A stretch of 35,926 bases of DNA, taken from NCBI GenBank assembly GCA_001830285.1, contig MHYY01000017.1, positions 1 through 35,926 on the forward strand, given 5' to 3'. The position numbers and the translations under genes are program-made. The notes beneath the pieces were generated by a model. That model worked only from the letters and a program-made list of their open reading frames with translations, made no database searches and was not told the origin of the DNA. Within the stretch, counting starts at the first letter, position 1; the number at the start of each line of letters is the position of its first letter. This DNA comes from Planctomycetes bacterium RIFCSPLOWO2_12_38_17 (GTDB lineage: Bacteria > Planctomycetota > Brocadiia > Brocadiales > Brocadiaceae). Shown here piece after piece: positions 16,402-25,213 of the stretch.

Positions 16402-18083
16402 AAAATAATAAAGTTGTAATAATAGGTTTGGATGGAGGTACTTTTAATGTAATCCACCCTATGATTGAAAAAGGCGAATTACCAAATTTAGCCTCAATTA
16501 TGAAAAACGGCTCCTGGAGTGAGTTAACTTCTACTATTCCACCAATAACATTGCCAGCTTGGGTTTCTTTCGCTACTGGAATGAATCCCGCAAAGCATGG
16601 GATTTACTACTTTTTGTCGGATACGCACAGGACTTATGATGAGGGACCTATTGTTAATTCTACTTATGTAAAGGCAAAGTCGCTATGGCAGATTCTTACT
16701 GAAAATGATAAGAAGTCCATAGTAGTAACAGTTCCATTTACATATCCGCCAATAGAAGTCAATGGCGTTATGGTTTCTAATATTAAGGCCGCACAGGTTG
16801 AGAAAATGAAGAGTTATCCACCTGCGGTAATAGGTGAATTAGTAGATATTTTAAAACTGAATGAACTTAGAATTGAAAATTTGAAGCAAATTATAGACAG
16901 TTCGAATAATGTTAATGATATTCCGTCAAGAATAGCGGCACTGCATAAAGTCGCTGTTGGGAAGATTGCAGATGGGACTATTTATTTGATGGATAAATAT
17001 AATTGGTCGTTTTTGATGACGGTCTTTCAGTCATCCGATGTGGTGCAGCATTATTTCTGGGCACACATGGATAAAAATCATCCAAACCACAAACCATCGG
17101 AAGCCGTGAAATACGGCAGTATAATTTTTGACACTTACAAAAGAATAGATACCGCTGTTGGAAAAATAGTAGAAAAGGCGGGGGAAGATGCAATTATTAT
17201 AATTATGTCTGACCATGGTGCTAGTGCCGTCCATAAATTCTTCTTTACTAACAGATGGTTATTGGAAAAGGGACTACTTGTGCTTAAAGAGGAGAAGCCT
17301 TTTAGAACTCTGATAAGGAAGACAGAACTCGAAAGGGTGTTGACTCGCCTTGGATTAAGAGACGTTCTTGTATTCTTCCCGAAAAAACTGAGGAATATAA
17401 AGGTGCCTTTTCTGAAAAGACAATTAAAGCCGTTGTCTGAGATTATTGACTGGAGCAAAACAAAGGCTTATGCGACCAATACTGGAATAAATATAAATTT
17501 GAATGGCAGAGAACCAAATGGAATAGTTAGCAAAGAAAAATATGATGAAACGATTAACTTTATAAAAGATGAGTTATCGAAACTAATAGATACTCAAACA
17601 GGAGAAAAGGTTACTGATAAGGTGTACAGGAGGGACGAGATATACCACGGTCCTTATTTGGAAGATGCTTATGATTTATACTTTACGCCGTGGAAATCGC
17701 TTTATCAACCGCAAAAGAGTTTACAGTCAAAAGATGTCGTAGCGTTTATACCGAACGAAGGCAGGTGCGTTAGTGGACATCATCATAACTGCGTGAATGG
17801 AATTTTTATGATCAAAGGTCCTGATATAAAGAGCGGCGTTAAGTTAGATAATCCAAAGATTATTGATATAATGCCAACAGTGCTTTATTTATTGGGTTTA
17901 AAAATTCCAGAAAATATAGATGGAAGGGTGTTGCGGGAAGTGATAAATGATAATTATCTTAGAGAAAATCCTGTCAATCTTACAACTACTACTGAGTATA
18001 GAGCGCAGCAAGTTGAAGCTATTTTGGGTGAGGAAGAAGAAGAATTAAGAAGACAATTAAAGAATCTTGGATACATCGAGTAA
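16398..18083 (+). CDS. Alkaline-phosphatase-superfamily phosphodiesterase, copy 2
   Basis: This is a 561-residue paralogue of the gene before it, identical in length and layout but clearly diverged in sequence. The metal and nucleophile residues are intact: Asp12, Thr51 in PPITLPAW, Asp214 and His218 in SDVVQH, and Asp272 and His273 in SDHG. The last histidine lies within a run of three (His461-463, SGHHHNC), His462 aligning with that of copy 1. The conserved WSKTKAY...NLNGREPNGIV segment and the LKNLGYIE tail are present. No signal peptide is seen. The ATGA overlap with copy 1 suggests equal expression of the pair, perhaps as a heteromer or for two related substrates. Confidence 0.88.
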   Translation: MKNNKVVIIGLDGGTFNVIHPMIEKGELPNLASIMKNGSWSELTSTIPPITLPAWVSFATGMNPAKHGIYYFLSDTHRTYDEGPIVNSTYVKAKSLWQILTENDKKSIVVTVPFTYPPIEVNGVMVSNIKAAQVEKMKSYPPAVIGELVDILKLNELRIENLKQIIDSSNNVNDIPSRIAALHKVAVGKIADGTIYLMDKYNWSFLMTVFQSSDVVQHYFWAHMDKNHPNHKPSEAVKYGSIIFDTYKRIDTAVGKIVEKAGEDAIIIIMSDHGASAVHKFFFTNRWLLEKGLLVLKEEKPFRTLIRKTELERVLTRLGLRDVLVFFPKKLRNIKVPFLKRQLKPLSEIIDWSKTKAYATNTGININLNGREPNGIVSKEKYDETINFIKDELSKLIDTQTGEKVTDKVYRRDEIYHGPYLEDAYDLYFTPWKSLYQPQKSLQSKDVVAFIPNEGRCVSGHHHNCVNGIFMIKGPDIKSGVKLDNPKIIDIMPTVLYLLGLKIPENIDGRVLREVINDNYLRENPVNLTTTTEYRAQQVEAILGEEEEELRRQLKNLGYIE

Positions 18084-18138
18084 TAACAAATATTATAAAG
18101 AATTATAAAACTGGCGAACATTTTTTGGATATATTGGG

Positions 18139-19677
18139 ATGATAGTTTGTAAGAAACGGTTTTTTACTGCAATCTTAATACTCGTTTTTTTAAATGTGTG
18201 TGTGTTATCATGCAAGAAGTTAAAAATATATTCAAAAAGAGAGGTACATTCTGAACAATTATCAAAGAAGAAAGAGGCGTTAAATTCACTCATAATACCT
18301 GCAAATGCGTTGTTCAAAACCCCATGGCCTATGTTTCAAGGGGATTTGCACCGAACAGGACGGAGTCCATTTGTTGGCCCGAAAAGAGGGATAATAAAAT
18401 GGAACTTTCCCATAGAGGGGCTTTTTGAGGCCTCGCCGGTAATAGGAGTTGATGGAGTAATTTATGCAGGAGGCGATAACTCAAGATTTTATGCTGTTTC
18501 TCCGGACGGTAGACTGCTCTGGATGTTTCAAACGCGGGATATTAACAGGAACTCTGTAGCCGTTGCCTCTGATGGTACGTTGTTTCTGCCTTCAGCAGAT
18601 CATTGTGTTTATGCCCTCACGCCAGATGGCATGGTTAAGTGGGTATTTACCACAGGAGGCAGGGTGAATTCCTCGCCTGCAATAGATGGCGATGGAATAA
18701 TCTATTTTGGTTCACACGATGAAAATCTTTACGCGGTCAATCCCTACGGCACTCTCAGGTGGAAATTTTCGGTTGGAGCGATCAGCGCTTCCTCACCTGC
18801 TATTTCCAATGACGGCACGATATATGTTGGTTCATATGACGGTAATCTTTACGCCGTTAATAAGACAGGGCAGTTAAAATGGAAGTTTAAAGCCGATAGC
18901 GGGCTGAGGGCATCTCCGTCTATTGGTGATGACGGTACAATATATATTGGTTCAAGAAAAGGTACTTTTTATGCTATGTCGCCCGAAGGTGTTTTAAGGT
19001 GGAGTTACGAAACAGGTAATGATATCAGGGCTTCTGCGGCGATTGCAAATGATGGAACTGTTTATATTGGTTCCTGGGATAATAATTTTTATGCATTTTC
19101 AGGTAGTGGCAAGATCAAATGGAGCTACAAGACAAATGGTCCAATTGAGGCATCTGCAGTGATTGATGCAGAGGGCAATGTATATGTGGGTGCAATAGGG
19201 GATAAAATATATTCTTTTACGCAAGACGGAACAGTAAGGTGGACAATCGTTGGTGGGATGATAAATACAGCGCCCGCCATAGACAGCGATGGCACAATAT
19301 ATATATGCAGGGAGCACAATCTCCTTGCTATTGGGGAGCCTAATCCGGTAATTGAAATTCGTACAACTAAAGAGAATACAAATTCAAACGTTATTAAAGA
19401 TGTAATGATTGTTAAGATTTCTAACGAGTCATTGTTTGATAAAGATGTTGATTTGAAGGTTTTTATAAGAGCCAATATGGGTATCATGATTCCGTTAGAG
19501 AGCGCAAGATTAGTAATTAAGGCGGGAACTTCAGAGGAAAAAAAATACGAAGTGCCGTTTAACAAACTAAACATGAAGAAGGGTAGTTATTTTGTAGTTG
19601 GAAGGCTTTTAGATGCACAGGTTGGAACACTATTAAGGGAGGAGTTCAAGGTATTTGAATTAAATGAACAAAAATAA
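18139..19677 (+). CDS. PQQ-like eight-bladed beta-propeller lipoprotein
   Basis: The 512-residue protein starts with a lipoprotein-type signal ending VLSC (Cys25). Next comes WPMFQGDLHRTGRSP, the usual lead into PQQ-like repeat domains. Eight repeats of about 40 residues follow (about 75-405), each with a W-F/Y strand, an ASPAI-like turn and DGTIYVGS. Eight copies would close an eight-bladed propeller like BamB or quinoprotein dehydrogenases. I see no quinoprotein catalytic signature, so it is more likely a binding or scaffold protein than an enzyme. A separate C-terminal domain (about 410-512) looks beta-rich. It lies between phosphodiesterase copies 2 and 3 and overlaps copy 3 by 14 bases. 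A periplasmic location is predicted. Confidence 0.87.
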   Translation: MIVCKKRFFTAILILVFLNVCVLSCKKLKIYSKREVHSEQLSKKKEALNSLIIPANALFKTPWPMFQGDLHRTGRSPFVGPKRGIIKWNFPIEGLFEASPVIGVDGVIYAGGDNSRFYAVSPDGRLLWMFQTRDINRNSVAVASDGTLFLPSADHCVYALTPDGMVKWVFTTGGRVNSSPAIDGDGIIYFGSHDENLYAVNPYGTLRWKFSVGAISASSPAISNDGTIYVGSYDGNLYAVNKTGQLKWKFKADSGLRASPSIGDDGTIYIGSRKGTFYAMSPEGVLRWSYETGNDIRASAAIANDGTVYIGSWDNNFYAFSGSGKIKWSYKTNGPIEASAVIDAEGNVYVGAIGDKIYSFTQDGTVRWTIVGGMINTAPAIDSDGTIYICREHNLLAIGEPNPVIEIRTTKENTNSNVIKDVMIVKISNESLFDKDVDLKVFIRANMGIMIPLESARLVIKAGTSEEKKYEVPFNKLNMKKGSYFVVGRLLDAQVGTLLREEFKVFELNEQK

Positions 19678-21331
19678 TACAAAAGTAATGGTAATAGGTT
19701 TGGACGGAGCTACCTTTGACATAATAAACCCGCTCGTTGACAAAGGAAGATTACCGACTTTTAAAATGATAATGGGAAATGGGGCATGGGGGGAGCTTCG
19801 TTCTACAGTCTTACCTGTTACACCGCCTGCATGGGCATCATTTATGACTGGGAAAAACCCAGGAAAACATGGCGCTTTTGGTTTCTATTCTTATAAAGAA
19901 GGTTCTTACGATACAGAGCTTGCTACAAGTTTAAATATAAAATCAAAGAAATTGTGGGATTATTTTGATTCAGCAAAAAAGATAGGTTTAATAGATATTC
20001 CTATGACATTTCCTCCTGAAAAAATAAATGGATATATGATTTCGGGGATGCCAGTTCCTTCTGAACAAAGCATCTTTACCAGTCCTCCAGAATTACATAC
20101 TGAAATTATTAAGGAGATAGGCGATTATACAATTGACAGAGACCTGATGTTGAGTACCAGGTGTAATCCTGTAGAAAGTCTTAAAAGATTATACAGCTAT
20201 ACTAAGATGAGAAAGGATGTTGCGGAGTACTTAATAAGGGAAAAAGGTCCGTTTGATTTTTTTATGGTGGTGTTCAGGACAACAGACTTTATTCAACATG
20301 CGGCATTTAAATTTCTGGATAACGACTATTCATCCACGCATATAGAAGAAACGAAAAAATATTGTGATGTTATTGCTCAGGTTTACGAAAGAATGGACCA
20401 GTATTTATCAGATTTATTAAAGATTGCCGGGGAAGATTGTATAATAATATTAATGTCCGATCACGGAGGCGGTCCTTTAAAGAAAAGATTCCACTTGAAC
20501 AGGTGGCTTAAAAAGAAGGGACTGCTTGTCTTGAAAAATGAGTCATCCAGAGGTATAAAGATAGAAAAGAAAAAAATATCAAGGATATTAGACAGGCTGA
20601 GGCTATCCCCTTTGAATAAATTCTTACCGTATAAGATAACTTCTGCCTGTATACCTGTTCTCGTACCTTATTTGAAACACCCCGTTGAGCAAGTTGATTG
20701 GGATAAGACGAAGGCGTATGCGAATCTCGTCTGGACTGACGGCGTCATAAGAATTAATCTGAAAGGCAGGGAACCGAATGGGATTGTGGATGAAAATCAG
20801 TATGATGAGTTGAAAACATACATTATAGGGGAGTTATTAAAGGCCACCGATCAGGAAACAGGCCAAAATGTAATAGAGTCCGCCTATAAAAGGGAGGATA
20901 TATATTCAGGCCCTTACGTGAAGGATGCGCCCGATATTCTCCTTATTACCCAAAATATGGAATATGCATTTACAGCTGCATTGACAGGCAATGAGCTTTT
21001 TGAAAAGCCAAATGATCCAACGCCAGCTAATCACAGAATGAATGGGATATTTATGATAACGGGTCCCAATATTAAGAAAGGACAAAAATTACCTGTAATG
21101 AATATTGTGGATATTGCTCCTACTATTCTTTATCTTGCAGAAAATGTAGTGCCTGATGATATGGATGGAAAGGTTATATCCGATGCAATTGAAAACGATT
21201 ACATTGAAAGCCACTCAATATCCTATTTGAAAGCCGATCAATTTAAAGCTCATAAGCCCATTGATATTCAATTTTCTGCTGAAGAAAGGCAAAAGATCGA
21301 AGAAGGGTTAAAAAATCTGGGCTATATGTAA
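19664..21331 (+). CDS. Alkaline-phosphatase-superfamily phosphodiesterase, copy 3
   Basis: The 555-residue paralogue has Asp14, nucleophile Thr53 in LPVTPPAW, Asp208 and His212 in TDFIQH, Asp266 and His267 in SDHG, and His457 in ANHRMNG, so catalysis should be possible. It shares the VDWDKTKAY...NLKGREPNGIV segment and the tail LKNLGYM with the other copies. It begins inside the propeller gene (14-base overlap) and is separated by three bases from the GT9 gene after it, so it is embedded in one transcript. No signal peptide is visible. Compared with copies 1 and 2 the histidine environment HAAF after Gln-His is different, which may reflect a different substrate. Confidence 0.88.
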   Translation: MNKNNTKVMVIGLDGATFDIINPLVDKGRLPTFKMIMGNGAWGELRSTVLPVTPPAWASFMTGKNPGKHGAFGFYSYKEGSYDTELATSLNIKSKKLWDYFDSAKKIGLIDIPMTFPPEKINGYMISGMPVPSEQSIFTSPPELHTEIIKEIGDYTIDRDLMLSTRCNPVESLKRLYSYTKMRKDVAEYLIREKGPFDFFMVVFRTTDFIQHAAFKFLDNDYSSTHIEETKKYCDVIAQVYERMDQYLSDLLKIAGEDCIIILMSDHGGGPLKKRFHLNRWLKKKGLLVLKNESSRGIKIEKKKISRILDRLRLSPLNKFLPYKITSACIPVLVPYLKHPVEQVDWDKTKAYANLVWTDGVIRINLKGREPNGIVDENQYDELKTYIIGELLKATDQETGQNVIESAYKREDIYSGPYVKDAPDILLITQNMEYAFTAALTGNELFEKPNDPTPANHRMNGIFMITGPNIKKGQKLPVMNIVDIAPTILYLAENVVPDDMDGKVISDAIENDYIESHSISYLKADQFKAHKPIDIQFSAEERQKIEEGLKNLGYM

Positions 21332-21334
21332 TAA

Positions 21335-22441
21335 ATGAGTGTATCAAATCAATTAAAACACGCCGGAAATATTTTATTTATAAATCACCTGCTTGCCATG
21401 GGAGACGCTATTTTCCTTTCCGCCGTGTTTAAGGTGATAAAGGACAATACCCCGCAAGTGAATATCACTGTGTTAACGAGAGGTTATGCAGTTGAATTCC
21501 TTAAATCAGTAAGGTCTGTAAACAAGGTGATTAATTTAGACGACTTTGGAATCGCAAGGAATTCTTCAAGATTTAAAAAATTGCTGGCTTTGGTAAGGAT
21601 TAGTTTCCTCATGAGAAGGTTCGACTTCATAATAATGAGGAATGATCCAAGAATACCTTTTACAAGGTTTTTTAGTATAGCAGCGAAGCTGATCGGGTGT
21701 AAGGGGATTGTCCTGATGGATAATTACCTTTCCATGTATGTTTCGGCTGATTCACACATACTTACTGTTTATCAGAAAATTTTACAGGATCTTGGATACG
21801 AAGTGCCTGAAAAGATGAAGTTCGATATAAGTGTTTCTGAACAAGGAAAAACATTTGCAGAGAAATATTTAGTAGAAAACGAGATAAAAAACGAAAGGAT
21901 TATTGGTGTATTTCCAGCGAGTACAATAAGAATAAAAAGTTTATTGCCCGGTGTATTAATTGATATTTTAAATGTTGATTTATTTGCAAAATTCAGAATT
22001 TTATTATTCAGTATGGATGACAAATTAAATGATGGCGTGTGTAAAGCCATTTCTAAAAAACCAATCGTAATTGGCAAATTGCATTTTGATGAACTTGTTG
22101 GATTGATTTCTAAATGTAACTTTGTTATAGCCGCCGATACAGGTCCTCTTCATATTGCTGTGGCGCTGGGAATACCATCAATAGGCATTTATGGACCTAC
22201 GTCTGGCATGGTGACAGGTCCTTACGGAGATATAGGCGTTGCGATACAGAGTCAAAACGATTGCAGATTTTACGACCCCATTGCGCCCTATTCACCGTCA
22301 CGGGCGCTTCAAGTGTGCTATATAAAGGACGAATGCCAGCTAAATATGAGGAGCTGTATTGATAATATATCTGCAAAAGACATATTGGATGTAATAAATG
22401 ATAAATTCAAACATATTTTAGTAAAAGATGAATATGAATAA
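21335..22441 (+). CDS. Glycosyltransferase family 9 (heptosyltransferase-like)
   Basis: The 368-residue GT-B protein has the family 9 N-terminal motif region LAMGDAIFLSAVFKVIK (acceptor side) and the C-terminal nucleotide-binding signature AADTGPLHIAVALGIPSIGIYGPT. It would transfer a heptose or other sugar from a nucleotide donor to the growing glycan at the inner face of the membrane. No ADP-heptose biosynthesis gene is in the window, so the donor is open. The gene starts 3 bases after copy 3 and overlaps copy 4 by 14 bases, placing it between the two phosphodiesterases. The cysteines near the C-terminus are not a known motif to me. Confidence 0.9.
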   Translation: MSVSNQLKHAGNILFINHLLAMGDAIFLSAVFKVIKDNTPQVNITVLTRGYAVEFLKSVRSVNKVINLDDFGIARNSSRFKKLLALVRISFLMRRFDFIIMRNDPRIPFTRFFSIAAKLIGCKGIVLMDNYLSMYVSADSHILTVYQKILQDLGYEVPEKMKFDISVSEQGKTFAEKYLVENEIKNERIIGVFPASTIRIKSLLPGVLIDILNVDLFAKFRILLFSMDDKLNDGVCKAISKKPIVIGKLHFDELVGLISKCNFVIAADTGPLHIAVALGIPSIGIYGPTSGMVTGPYGDIGVAIQSQNDCRFYDPIAPYSPSRALQVCYIKDECQLNMRSCIDNISAKDILDVINDKFKHILVKDEYE

Positions 22442-24092
22442 GAAGGTATTTGTAATTGGAATAGATTCAGCAACATTTGATATTATAAATCCATTAATAA
22501 AAAAGGGCGCACTTCCGAATCTTGAGTTGTTGATTAAAGAAGGTGTTTCGGGAAAACTCAAGTCTACAATCCCACCAGTAACTCCTCCTGCATGGACTTC
22601 ATTTATGACAGGGAAAAATCCGGGCAAACACGGTGTCTTTGATTTTTATGCGCCTCCTAATCTTGGATATCAGAGGCCTATCCTGAATTCAAAATTTAAC
22701 AAGGCAAAGACGATTTGGAAAATATTATCAGAGAATGGGAAGAAGGTTGGAATCATAAACATGCCAATGACCTATCCTCCCGAGGAGGTGAATGGATTTA
22801 TAATACCTGGTATGCAGTATGGGTTGGATACAAATAGCGGGTTTTCGTATCCAAAAGAATTAATGCATGAGTTAAATAAGGCAATCGGCGGTTACAAGGT
22901 TTTATACGGCGATATGGTTTCACTCTATGCGGATATTTTTGATAACCTGCTAAAAGAGTGGAGGGAAATAGTGAAATTAAGAGAGAAAGCAATTTTGTAT
23001 CTTATGGAGAGATATGAATGGGACTTCTTCATGGCAGTTTTCTATTCGATTGATGTGATGCAGCATCATTTCTGGAAATTTTACGACAAATCCCACCCGT
23101 TATATAAACATTCTGAATACTCTGAAATAATACCCGAGTTTTATAAATGTGTTGATTCCTCGGTGGGGGAAATATTAAGAAGATTGGACGAAGATACCGT
23201 TGTTATGGTTGTTTCAGATCATGGTGCTGGTCCGGAGCATAAGGCTTTTTACATTAATAAGTGGCTGGCAAAAGAAGGTTTTTTAACTTTTAAACCAAAA
23301 TATATCTCTTTATGGAAATTCAGACTTCCTCACATAATATATAAAATTTTGAGAAGGGCGGGCGTAAAAGCAATTGAATGGACAGTGCCAATATCGTATT
23401 TACCGTTACTCTGGAGAAAGATAGACCCAAGGGAAGGCTTGCGCGTGCACGAATTGATAAATTGGAATAAAACAAAAGCATATTCAGGTAATCATACGGA
23501 ACAGGGGATATATATTAATCTTAAGGGTAGAGAACCTTATGGAATAGTTGAGTCTGGGAAAGAATACGAGGAAATAAGGAACAGTATAATAGAGAAGTTG
23601 CGCAAGGTAGAAGATCCCAAAACGGGTGAAAGGGTTGTCAGCAAAATTTATAAAAAAGAGGAGATATATAACGGACCTTATACTTACCTTGCCCCTGATA
23701 TTTTTGTTGATATGAAAGAAGGACAATATCTCTTACAAAAAGAAGTATATAATTGGGGGTTATTTAATTATGCAGATAAGAGTTCCGGTACCCACAGAAT
23801 GGATGGGATATTTATAATGAAAGGTGCAAATGTAAAGCGTGGGGAGGGTGTTGATAATCTGAATATTACAGATATAGCGCCCACAATACTACATGTTTTG
23901 GGAGTTCCAGTTCCTGACGATATGGATGGAAAAGTATTGACTCAGTTATTTAAGGAGTCTTTTCAAGAAGCTAATCCTGTAAGGTATACAAAGATTATAA
24001 GTGAATATATGACTGATGATAAAGGTATCTATTCTGACGAAGAGGATGAAAAGATGAGAAAAATGTTGAGGGATTTAGGATATATGGGGTAA
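22428..24092 (+). CDS. Alkaline-phosphatase-superfamily phosphodiesterase, copy 4
   Basis: This 554-residue paralogue has Asp13, nucleophile Thr52 in PPVTPPAW, Asp209 and His213 in IDVMQH, Asp264 and His265 in SDHG, and His456 in SGTHRMDG. The glycine after the first metal ligand is Ser in this copy (GIDSATF), where the others have GIDG or GLDG. The insert WNKTKAY...NLKGREPYGIV and the tail LRDLGYMG are kept. An alternative start two codons in (22434) would shorten the overlap with the GT9 gene from 14 to 8 bases; I cannot decide between them. It is predicted cytoplasmic. The acetyltransferase-like gene follows after 11 bases. Confidence 0.88.
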   Translation: MNMNKKVFVIGIDSATFDIINPLIKKGALPNLELLIKEGVSGKLKSTIPPVTPPAWTSFMTGKNPGKHGVFDFYAPPNLGYQRPILNSKFNKAKTIWKILSENGKKVGIINMPMTYPPEEVNGFIIPGMQYGLDTNSGFSYPKELMHELNKAIGGYKVLYGDMVSLYADIFDNLLKEWREIVKLREKAILYLMERYEWDFFMAVFYSIDVMQHHFWKFYDKSHPLYKHSEYSEIIPEFYKCVDSSVGEILRRLDEDTVVMVVSDHGAGPEHKAFYINKWLAKEGFLTFKPKYISLWKFRLPHIIYKILRRAGVKAIEWTVPISYLPLLWRKIDPREGLRVHELINWNKTKAYSGNHTEQGIYINLKGREPYGIVESGKEYEEIRNSIIEKLRKVEDPKTGERVVSKIYKKEEIYNGPYTYLAPDIFVDMKEGQYLLQKEVYNWGLFNYADKSSGTHRMDGIFIMKGANVKRGEGVDNLNITDIAPTILHVLGVPVPDDMDGKVLTQLFKESFQEANPVRYTKIISEYMTDDKGIYSDEEDEKMRKMLRDLGYMG

Positions 24093-24103
24093 TTGGTTCA
24101 TAT

Positions 24104-25213
24104 ATGACGGAACAGAGCACTTATACAGTAAGGAAATATAAAGACGGAGATGAAATAGAAATAAATCGTCTTTTCAATGAGATACTTTGTAAAGACAGGC
24201 ATAGAACGCTTGACGAATGGCGCTGGAAGATGAAAGAAAATCCAGCAAAAGTCAAAGATATTGCGAATTATATTACAGTTGTGGAAGCGGATGGAAAAGT
24301 CATAGGACAGTATGCGAACTGGCCAGTTGATTTTAAATATAAGGACGAAATTGTTAAAGTAGGCCATCCGATTGAAAATTTTATACATCCTGATTACAGA
24401 TTATCTTTCGATGTTCAGTTAGACATGTTCAACAGACAATACGAAGCAACATCCGAGGAAGATGTTAGTTTTGGATTCGGTTTCCCAAATCAAGTTGCTT
24501 ATCTGATTGGCAAGAGGTTCCTGGGTTATAAAGATATCGGTGAGTTAGCAACTTTATCCACAAGATTAAGTTTTTTATTTCCTGTAAAACGAAGGTTCCC
24601 ATTCCTGCCAAAGGTATTATTCAGCCTCATCCAGCAGATGAGTGAATATTTTTATAAGATTAAAATAAATTTAACAAAAAGGCAATCTGATATATCAGTA
24701 GAAGAAGTCGTAGAATTTAATAGCGAATACGATGAATTATGGAACAAAGTTAAGGACTATTACCCTCTCCTTGCTGTCAGGGACGGCGTTTATATGAATT
24801 GGCGTTACTTAAAAAAACCGACCAGGGAGTATAAAATCTTCTTTGCAAGGAAGGGGGCTGAAATAAAAGGATGTATAGTCCTGAAAATTATTGATGACTC
24901 CACATATTTCTGGGGTGCAAGGGTGGGGCTTATTATGGAGCTATTATGCCTCAAGGATGCAGGTATTCCTGTAGAGCTGCTAAAAACAGCTTTAAATTAT
25001 TTTGTATCCGGAGGTGTAGATTTTTCTGTTGCCGTGCTTTTAAAAGATGACATTTTACTAAATGGCTTTCTAAATGCCGGGTTTGCGATAAGTGACAATA
25101 TATATAAGCACCGCATGGTTTACAAAATTTATGACGAAAAGGGAATAGACGAAAATGTGCTTAAAGATTCAAGAAACTGGCATGTAATGTTTGGAGATTT
25201 TGATCCTCTATGA
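24104..25213 (+). CDS. GNAT-like acetyltransferase
   Basis: This is a 369-residue cytoplasmic protein. The first 140 residues carry GNAT-like features: a start of the type TVRKYKDGDEIEINRLFNE, a beta strand VVEADGKVIGQYANWP and the HPDYR segment where acetyl-CoA binds, followed by GFGFPNQVAYLIGKRFLGY. The second half (about 200-369) looks like another GNAT-type fold, so the protein may be a two-domain member. In glycan loci such proteins acylate amino sugars, and that is the likely but unproven role here. Its start is 11 bases after copy 4, and its stop overlaps the GT4 start (ATGA). Confidence 0.7.
   Translation: MTEQSTYTVRKYKDGDEIEINRLFNEILCKDRHRTLDEWRWKMKENPAKVKDIANYITVVEADGKVIGQYANWPVDFKYKDEIVKVGHPIENFIHPDYRLSFDVQLDMFNRQYEATSEEDVSFGFGFPNQVAYLIGKRFLGYKDIGELATLSTRLSFLFPVKRRFPFLPKVLFSLIQQMSEYFYKIKINLTKRQSDISVEEVVEFNSEYDELWNKVKDYYPLLAVRDGVYMNWRYLKKPTREYKIFFARKGAEIKGCIVLKIIDDSTYFWGARVGLIMELLCLKDAGIPVELLKTALNYFVSGGVDFSVAVLLKDDILLNGFLNAGFAISDNIYKHRMVYKIYDEKGIDENVLKDSRNWHVMFGDFDPL

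Noticed and set aside
18139-19677. PQQ-dependent alcohol dehydrogenase
   Set aside because: The repeats match, but I see no catalytic signature or cytochrome domain; only the propeller fold is supported.
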